From assembly GCA_030671905.1 (NCBI GenBank), contig DAOVHK010000058.1, forward strand, positions 1 to 8,378: a stretch of DNA of 8,378 nt, in the 5' to 3' direction. This DNA is from Clostridia bacterium (GTDB lineage: Bacteria > UBA6262 > WVXT01). The position numbers and the translations under genes are program-made. How positions within the stretch are numbered: position 1 is the first letter of the stretch; each line of letters starts with the position of its first letter. Under the pieces are notes generated by a model. The model worked only from the letters and a program-made list of their open reading frames with translations, had not been told where the DNA came from and did not search any database. Shown here in pieces: positions 1 through 6,940 of the stretch.

Positions 1-1
1 C

Positions 2-76
2 CTGGGACGGGGGATACTCATCTCTGAGATTCTCGGCCCTCCCAGGGCTAAAAAGCCGTTCAGGAGGATTCGCTGA
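2..76 (+). CDS. possible C-terminal tail of an upstream gene (partial)
   Basis: This reading frame is open from the left edge to a TGA at 74-76 and encodes about 24 residues ending in a basic tail (AKKPFRRIR). I do not recognise the protein. The stretch is clearly richer in G+C (about 58% by hand count) than the genes that follow. A second + strand frame is also open, from 3 to a TGA at 93-95, so the choice of frame is not certain. The same bases can fold (1-7 with 40-46), so a structured RNA is an alternative. Low confidence. Confidence 0.3.
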   Translation: MGRGILISEILGPPRAKKPFRRIR

Positions 77-123
77 GGATTATAACTTTTCCTGAATTGT
101 TAAATGAAAAATAAGAGAGAACC

Positions 124-176
124 AACCCAAAGGGATAGGAGCAGGCTGAGAGTGTCGGTCATTATCTTTTTGGGTT
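124..176 (+). repeat. inverted repeat, possible weak hairpin or terminator
   Basis: AACCCAAA at 124-131 is the exact reverse complement of TTTGGGTT at 169-176, giving an 8-bp stem with a 37-base loop; the right arm runs into a T-rich stretch (175-179 and beyond). This could be a weak factor-independent terminator for the upstream gene or a leader structure. The long loop and low GC of the stem make it weak evidence. Confidence 0.3.
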
Positions 177-230
177 TTTGTGTTTGGTAGAGCGCAAATT
201 TCTGGTAGTTGATTATCGGCTGGAAAATTG

Positions 231-237
231 AAGGAGG
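231..237 (+). promoter_or_regulatory. Shine-Dalgarno site of the aminotransferase gene
   Basis: AAGGAGG is a full match to the anti-Shine-Dalgarno core and sits 6 bases before a GTG codon at 244. It fixes GTG 244 as the start, and the resulting N-terminus (MHIPLVDLKRQY) is the usual beginning of DegT-family aminotransferases. Confidence 0.9.
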
Positions 238-243
238 CTTTGA

Positions 244-1341
244 GTGCATATTCCTCTGGTTGATTTAAAACGTCAGTACTTGTCGATTAAAAAAGAAATC
301 GATGAGGCTATTAAGGAAGTCATCGATAATAGTGCCTTTATTATGGGAGAAAATGTTGAAGGATTTGAGAATGAGTTTGCAAAATTTTGTGGAGTTAAAT
401 ATGGAGTAGGGACAAGTTCGGGAACTACCGCTCTTCACCTGGCACTGGTAGCTTGCGGAGTAAAGCAAGGCGATGAAGTTATTACCGTTCCCTATACATT
501 TATTGCTACTACGGAAGCAATATCTCATACTGCTGCGAAAGTCGTTTTCGTAGATATTGAGGATAGAAGTTATAATATGGATTCTGAGAAGATTGAACAG
601 GCGATTACAGAAAAAACCAAAGCGATTATCCCCGTCCATCTATTTGGTCATCCTGCCGATATGGATAAGATTATGGAGATTGCTAAAAAGCACAATCTCA
701 TTGTAATTGAAGATGCTTGCCAGGCTCACGGTGCTGAGTATAAAGGGAAGAAGGTGGGAAGCCTGGGAGATATTGCCTGCTTCAGCTTTTATCCCGGAAA
801 AAATTTGGGTGCCTACGGAGATGCAGGCATAGCGGTCAGTGATAATCAGGCATTAGTGGAAAAGATGAGATTATTGAGAAATCATGGTTACCAAAAAAAA
901 TATTACCACGAAATAGAAGGATATAATTATCGACTGGACGCAATTCAGGCTGCGATACTGCGAGTAAAGTTAAGACATCTTGAGGAATGGACGGAAAAAA
1001 GAAGAAAAAATGCCAAATTGTATGATGAATTACTTAAAGGGAGTGAAGTTAAAACTCCACTGGAAATGGAATATGCCAAGCACGTTTACCACCTTTATGT
1101 GATTGGAATAGAGAAGAGAGAGGAATTATACTTAAGGCTAAAGAAGAACGAGATTTCTACAGCCATCCATTATCCTCTACCTTTACACCTTCAACAAGCA
1201 TACAGTTATCTTGGTTATAAAAAAGGCGATTTTCCCGTCTCCGAAGCCTGCACGGAAAGATTGCTTTCTCTTCCCATGTTTCCCGAATTGACTGAAGATG
1301 AAATCAAAAAGATTGTGGAGATAATAGAGAAGAAAAATTGA
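244..1341 (+). CDS. DegT/DnrJ/EryC1/StrS PLP-dependent sugar aminotransferase, WbpE/WlbC-like
   Basis: This 365-residue protein is a full-length fold-type I PLP enzyme of the DegT family, cytoplasmic, transferring an amino group (usually from glutamate) to a keto group of a nucleotide sugar. Visible signatures are the N-terminal PLVDLKRQY, the phosphate-binding GTSSGTTALHLAL at 56-68, IEDACQAHGA at 155-164 with the PLP-ring aspartate D157, and FSFYPGKNLGAYGDAG at 180-195 with the Schiff-base lysine K186. GYNYRLD at 226-232 and a C-terminal HYPLPLHLQ segment are also typical. The GTG start is set by the AAGGAGG site 6 bases upstream. The downstream dehydrogenase and acetyltransferase suggest that it aminates C3 of UDP-2-acetamido-3-oxo-glucuronate (WbpE/WlbC role) or a related 3-keto UDP-GlcNAc (GnnB-like). 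The family is certain; the exact substrate is inferred. The stop overlaps the next start by four bases. Confidence 0.93.
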   Translation: MHIPLVDLKRQYLSIKKEIDEAIKEVIDNSAFIMGENVEGFENEFAKFCGVKYGVGTSSGTTALHLALVACGVKQGDEVITVPYTFIATTEAISHTAAKVVFVDIEDRSYNMDSEKIEQAITEKTKAIIPVHLFGHPADMDKIMEIAKKHNLIVIEDACQAHGAEYKGKKVGSLGDIACFSFYPGKNLGAYGDAGIAVSDNQALVEKMRLLRNHGYQKKYYHEIEGYNYRLDAIQAAILRVKLRHLEEWTEKRRKNAKLYDELLKGSEVKTPLEMEYAKHVYHLYVIGIEKREELYLRLKKNEISTAIHYPLPLHLQQAYSYLGYKKGDFPVSEACTERLLSLPMFPELTEDEIKKIVEIIEKKN

Positions 1342-4004
1342 AACAAAAAACAGAGAATGGCTTAAAAGTTCCAATTATTATCCTTTCAGGTTTTTATATT
1401 TTCTGGACCTATTTTTTCTATAATAACTACTTTATTAAAAGTAACTTTCTGATTTCATTGAAATGGTTAGTTCATATCTTTTCAAATCTCCGATATCCAC
1501 ATAACTTCAGTTTGGGCAGATTCATTCCCTTAGCAGGTTACCACCTTTTGTTACTTGTTGGCTTGGGAATAATCTGTATGATTGCTTTTGGCATGGGCAG
1601 GAAAATCTTAAAGTTATTAAGGATTGAAGGAGAATCTATATTAGAAAGCACTATTTTTGCTTTGGGCTTGGGATTTGGTTCTTTGTCATTAATGATATTC
1701 GCTCTGGGTATTTTGCAATTATACTATACTTGGGTAGTCTATTCTGTGTTAGGAATATTGAGTGTTTTTTCATTTTTTGAAGTTAAAAAGGTTAAACTTC
1801 AGAAACCTCAATTATCGTCATCGAAACCCAGGTTCACAGTGTTTGGTATATTTTTTTGTGGATTATTGGGAGTAGCTGCAATAATAAATTTAGTTGGAGC
1901 TCTGATTCCGGAATCATTCTACGACTCTTTAGTATTCCATTTAGCAGTTCCCACTCTCTATAAGATAAATCATGGGATAAGGAATATTGAGACCATTTGG
2001 ATTTCCCATTTCCCTCAAAATATGCAAATGTTATATACTATGAGTCTTCTATTGGGAACGGATATTTTGGCAAAACTTATCCATTGGATAATGGGAATAT
2101 TTGTAGTTTTACTCGTTTACACATTTGGGCGTAAGTATTTTAACTATCGGGTAGGACTGCTGGCAGGAGCCATATTTTATACAATTCCCATGGTTGCTAT
2201 GCAATCCCGCGTTACAGGAGTTGAGCTTAGCCTAACTTTTTTCGATCTACTGGTAATTTTCGCCTTGGTGAATTGGTTTGCCATAAACAGGAGAGATGAG
2301 AAGCCAAAGTTGGGTAAAGATGGTTGGTTAATCGTGGCTGGTATATTTAGTGGTTTGGCTATGGGAGTAAAATATATTGCTATGTATAGCTTTCCGCTAT
2401 TTGCTATTTCCATTTTCTTGGGAGGAGTCATAATACATAAGAGAAAAATTAAGATGTCCCTAAAGAAAACTTTCCTATTTTGTGTGGTGGCGACAGCTCT
2501 ATTTTCTCCTTGGTTGATAAAGAACACGATTTATACGAACAATCCGTTCAACCCATTTCTGAGTAGCGTGTTCAAGAGTAAAAATTTCTACTTTGGCTCT
2601 GAATACACTCGCGTAGATACCAAAAACTACTTGAGCAGAGGGGCTAAGAAATGGAGTAAGTACCCTACAAGGAACCTAAAAGAATGGTTGATATTTCCCT
2701 GGACTCTTACGAAGAAAGGTAAGGATTCCAATTCTTTCGTTGGCCCTATATTTCTATATCTACTTCCTTTGCTGTTTTTTTTAAGGAAAGAGAGTCTGAT
2801 TAAATTTTTGATTTTTTTAGGGGCAGCTTGGTTCCTTGCTTGGAGTTTGATAGCCATGAGAAATTTAAGATTTTTTATAGCAGGACTTACACTATTTGGA
2901 ATAATAATTTCTTATCTTCTGTTGAAAGTTGGAAAGGAGAATAGATACTTTACAAAGATAGTAATTTTTCTTGTCTTCCTTATGTTGATAAATAATGTTG
3001 GGTGGAGCGTAGTTATACTTACGACGAACAAAGATCCTTGGGGCGTGGTTTTGGGCAGGGAATCGAGGGAGGAATATTTATATAGGGATAGCATAGGCAG
3101 GAATTTAATGCCCTATTATTATCCCGTGGTCAAATATATTAATCAAAATTTACCACTTGATGCAAAGGTCTTGTTTATAGGCGAAGCGAGAGGTTATTAT
3201 TGTGAAAGAGAGTTTGTCACCACTCTGGCTGAGGACCTTCACAGTATTGTTACCAGATTAGTGAGATTTTGTAAGGATACTGATGAGTTGTTAGAAAGAC
3301 TTAAGAGTTTAGGCATTACCCATGTCTTGTATAACCGAAGAGAGGGCTATCGTCTAAAAGGTTTTAAGATTTTCGATTGGCAAGGTGACGATTTCCCAAT
3401 TTTCCACAAGTTTTGGAGGAATAACCTGAAATTAATCTATACGGAAAAAGATGTATATCTCTTCGAGGTTAGATATGAAAAGGAAAGAGATAAAATAATC
3501 AATTATGTGGAAATATACGAAACTACCAAGGTGGATGGCTATATAATGGAAGCCAGAGACCGAATTACTCGAAATGAGATCGATCAAGCCTTCAATCTCC
3601 TACAAAATGCCAATAAGATAATGCCCGATTCAGCAGTAATTCATTTCAATCTTGGCTTCGTATATATGAAGAAAGGAAACTTCGAGCAAGCCATAAAAGA
3701 GTGTAACCGTTCACTTGCTCTCAATCCCTATGACTCTGAGGTCTATCTTCTATTAGGTTATTTGTGTTTTCAGAAGAAAGATTTAACTAATGCTTCGGAA
3801 AATTTCAAAAAAGTAACAGAATTAAATCCAAATTCAGCTCAGGGTCACGGAAATTTGGGATTTGTTTATGCTGAGATGAGAAAATACAGAGCAGCAATAG
3901 AAGAATTAAAGATGGCGATGAAATTAGCTCCCGGAAATGAGAATTTCAGAAATATGTTAAGAAGGTTGGAACAAGAATACGCAATTGGAGGAAAAAAACA
4001 ATGA
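1338..4004 (+). CDS. GT-C (GT39/ArnT-like) membrane glycosyltransferase with C-terminal TPR repeats
   Basis: This 888-residue protein has about a dozen hydrophobic segments between residues 11 and 562 (for example 11-31, 68-86, 104-125, 129-147, 168-190, 250-263, 330-365, 378-393, 468-482, 488-506, 511-530, 540-562). The loop after residue 190 carries the acidic GT-C-type motif PESFYDSLVFH (191-201; candidate catalytic D196 or E192). HFPQNMQMLY (224-233) and RNLRFFIAGL (508-517) are also common in polyprenyl-phosphate-sugar-dependent transferases. A soluble domain (about 590-715) follows, then about four TPR units (736-867) with repeated NLGFVY and LNP motifs. Active site and soluble part are probably extracytoplasmic. 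It starts at TTG 1338, overlapping the aminotransferase TGA (TTGA); the first membrane span begins at residue 11, so no later start is likely. No strong Shine-Dalgarno is visible; coupling to the upstream gene is likely. Sugar and acceptor are unknown. Confidence 0.85.
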   Translation: MKQKTENGLKVPIIILSGFYIFWTYFFYNNYFIKSNFLISLKWLVHIFSNLRYPHNFSLGRFIPLAGYHLLLLVGLGIICMIAFGMGRKILKLLRIEGESILESTIFALGLGFGSLSLMIFALGILQLYYTWVVYSVLGILSVFSFFEVKKVKLQKPQLSSSKPRFTVFGIFFCGLLGVAAIINLVGALIPESFYDSLVFHLAVPTLYKINHGIRNIETIWISHFPQNMQMLYTMSLLLGTDILAKLIHWIMGIFVVLLVYTFGRKYFNYRVGLLAGAIFYTIPMVAMQSRVTGVELSLTFFDLLVIFALVNWFAINRRDEKPKLGKDGWLIVAGIFSGLAMGVKYIAMYSFPLFAISIFLGGVIIHKRKIKMSLKKTFLFCVVATALFSPWLIKNTIYTNNPFNPFLSSVFKSKNFYFGSEYTRVDTKNYLSRGAKKWSKYPTRNLKEWLIFPWTLTKKGKDSNSFVGPIFLYLLPLLFFLRKESLIKFLIFLGAAWFLAWSLIAMRNLRFFIAGLTLFGIIISYLLLKVGKENRYFTKIVIFLVFLMLINNVGWSVVILTTNKDPWGVVLGRESREEYLYRDSIGRNLMPYYYPVVKYINQNLPLDAKVLFIGEARGYYCEREFVTTLAEDLHSIVTRLVRFCKDTDELLERLKSLGITHVLYNRREGYRLKGFKIFDWQGDDFPIFHKFWRNNLKLIYTEKDVYLFEVRYEKERDKIINYVEIYETTKVDGYIMEARDRITRNEIDQAFNLLQNANKIMPDSAVIHFNLGFVYMKKGNFEQAIKECNRSLALNPYDSEVYLLLGYLCFQKKDLTNASENFKKVTELNPNSAQGHGNLGFVYAEMRKYRAAIEELKMAMKLAPGNENFRNMLRRLEQEYAIGGKKQ

Positions 4005-5008
4005 ATGTGGCACTTATAGGTGCAGGATACTGGGGTCCCAACCTGGCCAGAGTCTTTTTTGAGCTGCCGGGCTGTAATCTCCATACAATTTGCGACAAGA
4101 AAAAAGAACGCCTCGATTCTATCAAAGCATCTTTTCCGAATATAAAAACAACCCAAGACTACAAGACCTTACTGAGAAATCCTGAGTTAGAAGCAATTGT
4201 CATAGTCACCGAAGCGCAACATCATTATCAGATTGCCAAGGAATGTCTACTTGCCGGTAAACATGTATTAGTGGAGAAGCCATTAGCTCTCAATAGTCAT
4301 GAATGTGAAGACTTAATCGGCATTGCCAAAGCTAAAAATCGCATCCTCATGGTTGGACATCTGCTTGAGCACCATCCTGGAATTCGTAAATTGAAAGAAC
4401 TTATAGATAACGGAGAAATAGGGAAGGTCTACTACATTTATTCACAGAGAGTAAATTTAGGAGAAATAAGGCGTTATGAAAATGCATTATGGAGTTTTGG
4501 CCCTCACGATGTATCGGTCATACTCTATCTTTTAGGGGAAGAACCAGAAAGTGTAAATGCCTTTGGGGAATCTTATCTGCAAGAAAATATAGAAGACGTC
4601 GTTTTTGTGAACCTACATTTTAAGAATAAAGGAATGGCTCAGGTTCATCTTAGCTGGCTTGATCCACATAAGATTAGGAAGTTCACCATTGTAGGAAGTA
4701 AGAAAATGGTCGTGTTTGATGACATGGAAAGTTCTGAAAAGATTAAAATCTATGACAAAGGAGCCGATTCCCCGGGGAAATACGTCTCCTATGGAGATTC
4801 CATCACATTAAGGATTGGCGACATCAGTATACCTAAGATAGATATGAAGGAACCCCTTAAAATTGAGTGCCAGCACTTCTTAGACTGCATCAGGGAAAAT
4901 AAACGCCCTTTGAGTGATGGAGCAGATGGTTTACGTGTAGTGCGTGTGTTGGAGGCGGCACAGAAGTCGATGGAGAATTACGGGACTTTAGTGAAATTGG
5001 AGGGATAG
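4001..5008 (+). CDS. Gfo/Idh/MocA-family NAD-dependent sugar 3-dehydrogenase, WbpB/WlbA-like
   Basis: This 335-residue protein is a complete Gfo/Idh/MocA oxidoreductase. The N-terminal Rossmann domain has VALIGAGYWG (3-12) with the GxGxxG-like dinucleotide site, an acidic D32 at the end of strand 2, and the family hallmark VEKPLALN (91-98) with K93. The C-terminal domain carries WSFGPHDVSVILYLLG (164-179), where H169 and D170 are the likely catalytic or substrate-binding residues. It most likely oxidises the C3 hydroxyl of UDP-GlcNAcA (WbpB/WlbA) or UDP-GlcNAc (GnnA-like), making the keto sugar for the aminotransferase. ATG 4001 overlaps the preceding TGA (ATGA), with TTGGAGG at 3985-3991 and 9-base spacing. 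The stop at 5006-5008 directly abuts the acetyltransferase start. The family is certain; the substrate is inferred from its neighbours. Confidence 0.92.
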   Translation: MNVALIGAGYWGPNLARVFFELPGCNLHTICDKKKERLDSIKASFPNIKTTQDYKTLLRNPELEAIVIVTEAQHHYQIAKECLLAGKHVLVEKPLALNSHECEDLIGIAKAKNRILMVGHLLEHHPGIRKLKELIDNGEIGKVYYIYSQRVNLGEIRRYENALWSFGPHDVSVILYLLGEEPESVNAFGESYLQENIEDVVFVNLHFKNKGMAQVHLSWLDPHKIRKFTIVGSKKMVVFDDMESSEKIKIYDKGADSPGKYVSYGDSITLRIGDISIPKIDMKEPLKIECQHFLDCIRENKRPLSDGADGLRVVRVLEAAQKSMENYGTLVKLEG

Positions 5009-5599
5009 ATGGGTCAAGAAGAAAAAAAAGGTTATTTCGTGCACGAATCTGCATATGTAGATGAACCAGTTCAGATAGGGAAAGGCACCAAGATATGGCA
5101 TTTTTCTCACATTATGAAGGGAGCACAGATTGGCGAGAATTGTAAAATTGGTCAAAATGTATATGTAGATACTAATGTGAAAATTGGAAACAACGTTAAG
5201 ATTCAAAATAATGTCTCTGTGTATAAAAATGTCATTTTAGAGGACAGTGTTTTCTGCGGTCCGTCGATGGTGTTTACCAATGTGTTTAATCCTCGTTCTG
5301 ATTACCCTCGTAGATTAGATGAATACGGGAAAACCTTAGTCAAACGGGGTGCCACCATTGGGGCCAATGCAACAGTCCTCTGTGGCATTACCATAGGAAT
5401 ATATGCATTCATTGGAGCAGGGGCAGTGGTAACAAAAGATGTCCCTGACTACGGATTGGTTTATGGTAATCCGGCAAGGATTCAGGGCTGGATGTGTGAA
5501 TGTGGCACCAAATTGCAATTTACCGATAATAAGGCAGAATGTCAAAAATGTCACAAGCGATATGAAAAAGAAGGAGAGAAAGTAAAGAAAGTGAAGTGA
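5009..5599 (+). CDS. left-handed beta-helix sugar N-acetyltransferase, WbpD/WlbB-like, with Cys4 tail
   Basis: This 196-residue acetyl-CoA-dependent transferase consists mainly of hexapeptide repeats (about residues 19-142: QIGKGT, KIGQNV, KIGNNV, TIGANA, FIGAGA) forming a left-handed beta-helix, normally trimeric. The conserved insertion TNVFNPRSDYPRR (90-102) and the C-terminal YGNPARIQGWM (152-162) match the WbpD/WlbB group, which N-acetylates the 3-amino group of UDP-GlcNAc3NA. After this the protein has C163-x-C165 and C178-x2-C181, a likely zinc-ribbon knuckle, then a lysine-rich end. The ATG directly follows the dehydrogenase stop, and GGAGG at 4999-5003 lies 5 bases upstream, inside the previous gene, so translation is coupled. 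It completes the dehydrogenase, aminotransferase and acetyltransferase trio. The fold is certain; the substrate is well supported by context. Confidence 0.92.
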   Translation: MGQEEKKGYFVHESAYVDEPVQIGKGTKIWHFSHIMKGAQIGENCKIGQNVYVDTNVKIGNNVKIQNNVSVYKNVILEDSVFCGPSMVFTNVFNPRSDYPRRLDEYGKTLVKRGATIGANATVLCGITIGIYAFIGAGAVVTKDVPDYGLVYGNPARIQGWMCECGTKLQFTDNKAECQKCHKRYEKEGEKVKKVK

Positions 5600-5626
5600 T
5601 TCTCCAGGTATAAGAATGGATTGTGG

Positions 5627-5632
5627 AAGGAG
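5627..5632 (+). promoter_or_regulatory. Shine-Dalgarno site that decides the GT2 start
   Basis: AAGGAG lies 5 bases upstream of ATG 5638. It falls inside the longer reading frame that begins at GTG 5623. That GTG has no comparable site before it, so ATG 5638 is the better start. Confidence 0.8.
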
Positions 5633-5637
5633 AAACT

Positions 5638-6588
5638 ATGTATAAAGGAAAGGCAATAGCTGTGGTTGTACCAACTTATAATGAGGAGAAACTTATTGGC
5701 AGAGTTTTGGAAACAATGCCGGAGTTCGTTGATAAGATAGTTATTGTAGACGATGTGAGTAAAGACAATACAGTGAGAGAAGTGAAGAAATTTGAGGAGG
5801 CATTGGGTAGGCGGTTAATCTTATTAGAGCATAAGAAGAACCGGGGAGTTGGTGGAGCGATAGTTACTGGTTATAAATGGGCTAGAGATAACAATATGGA
5901 TGTCACCGCGGTTATGGCAGGCGACGCTCAAATGGACCCCGTAGACCTTCCCCAATTACTTAATCCTGTGGTTGATGGCCAAGCAGATTACACAAAAGGG
6001 AACAGGCTGATTACCGGTGGTACATGGCACATGATGCCCAAAAAGAGATATCTGGGGAACGCTTTCCTTTCACTACTTACTAAAATTGTGTCCGGATATT
6101 GGCATGTGGCAGATTTTCAATGCGGCTATACTGCTATTTCTCTCAAGGTTCTCAAGGTCATAAACCTGGATAAGGTTTATAAGAGATTTGGTATGCCCAA
6201 CGATTTTCTGGTCAGGTTGAATGTCCATTATTTTCGTGTAAAAGATGTGCCTGTCAAAGCTATTTACAATATTGGTGAGAAATCTGGTGTCAAAATGTGG
6301 AAAATTATTTTTACACTTAGTTTCTTGTTATTAAGAATGTTCTTTTGGAGAATGAAAGAAAAGTATATTATCAGAGATTTCCACCCTTTAATATTCTTCT
6401 ATCTTTTGGGAATACCATGTACGACAATTGGGACGATTTTTGGATTCTATATGTTCTTTCGTAGGCTCCTCGTAGGTCCTGTTGCGGCAACCAGTGTTCT
6501 TTTTGCGGCTTTGTTGATTATCACAGGGTTGCAATTTCTTCTGTTTGCTATGTGGTTCGATATGGAATATAATAAGGACCTCAAGTGA
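5638..6588 (+). CDS. GT2 family glycosyltransferase with two C-terminal membrane segments (DPM1/polyprenyl-phosphate type)
   Basis: With the ATG start this is a 316-residue GT-A fold transferase. Motifs are VVVPTYNEE (9-17), IVDDVSKDN (36-44) with the nucleotide-binding aspartates, NRGVGGAIVTGYKWA (68-82), the metal-binding region MAGDAQMDP (93-101) with D96, and DFQCGYTA (158-165). These resemble dolichol/polyprenyl-phosphate sugar synthases. Two hydrophobic segments follow (about 250-274 and 284-306), anchoring the enzyme in the membrane with the catalytic domain in the cytoplasm. It probably transfers a sugar from a nucleotide donor to polyprenyl phosphate, or to a lipid-linked glycan. A polyprenyl-phosphate sugar could then feed the GT-C protein encoded upstream. 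It starts 38 bases after the acetyltransferase stop. An in-frame GTG at 5623 would add five residues but lacks a good ribosome site. Its TGA overlaps the old start of the decayed deacetylase gene. Confidence 0.9.
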   Translation: MYKGKAIAVVVPTYNEEKLIGRVLETMPEFVDKIVIVDDVSKDNTVREVKKFEEALGRRLILLEHKKNRGVGGAIVTGYKWARDNNMDVTAVMAGDAQMDPVDLPQLLNPVVDGQADYTKGNRLITGGTWHMMPKKRYLGNAFLSLLTKIVSGYWHVADFQCGYTAISLKVLKVINLDKVYKRFGMPNDFLVRLNVHYFRVKDVPVKAIYNIGEKSGVKMWKIIFTLSFLLLRMFFWRMKEKYIIRDFHPLIFFYLLGIPCTTIGTIFGFYMFFRRLLVGPVAATSVLFAALLIITGLQFLLFAMWFDMEYNKDLK

Positions 6589-6903
6589 ACGGCAAAAAAA
6601 GAAACAATTTTAGCTGTTACTATAGATGCGGATGACTGACATCTCATTCCTTAAGTGATAGGTTCATCTTTTTCAGGTATTTTCTGTCGATCTTTTTAGT
6701 AAGTGTAAAGGAGACACGACTTTCTTAGCGATTCTACTAAACCAGTGCTCGACCTCCTCGAATATTTAGGTCTGCGAGCTATCTTTTTTCTAGTGGCGGA
6801 TGTGGTAGACTATTACCAGCTCTTTTTGAAAAGACTGTAGAGTGTGGGGATGGAATCAGTTCGTCAGAAAAAAACAGGATGTAAATATGACTCCAGCGTA
6901 TCG
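6585..6903 (+). pseudogene. decayed, truncated polysaccharide deacetylase (NodB-type) gene
   Basis: The gap after the GT2 gene contains remnants of a carbohydrate deacetylase. A GTG at 6585 overlaps the GT2 stop (GTGA) and has AAGGA at 6574-6578. Reading from it, an A7 run at 6594-6600 shifts the frame; with one A fewer it would read on into KETILAVTIDADD (6601-6636), like the N-terminal catalytic strand of deacetylases. Stops follow at 6637, 6652, 6697, 6700 and 6706. In the same frame 6730-6816 encodes TKPVLDLLEYLGL and RAIFFLVADVVDYY, close to the conserved LLDLLEEYGIRATFFV region. After a further shift, 6816-6881 encodes PALFEKTVECGDGISS, matching the usual P-E-L-x-K-I-V-x-x-GHEI-x-S-H with the metal histidines lost. 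The frame then reverts (6880 onward) and may continue to a TAG at 6964-6966. Intact family members are much longer, so the 3' part is missing. Not functional. Confidence 0.75.
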
Positions 6904-6940
6904 CTGAATTCTGTTTGCGACAAGTTAGGTAAAATTTTGT

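Larger units (their letters stand above)
77..243 (+). other. leader region upstream of the aminotransferase gene
   Basis: No convincing gene lies here; all frames contain stops. It holds an inverted repeat (124-131 with 169-176) and ends in a strong ribosome binding site. I could not identify a -35/-10 pair good enough to call a promoter, so it is unknown whether transcription of the cluster starts here or upstream of the window. Confidence 0.4.

Noticed and set aside
144..151. GGCTGAGA, as in the thi-box of TPP riboswitches
   Set aside because: The second conserved TPP block (CTGATC...GCGTAGGGA) is absent downstream, and the following gene is not thiamine-related.
265..639. 124-residue open frame on the - strand
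   Set aside because: It is the shadow of the aminotransferase gene and contains no recognisable domain.
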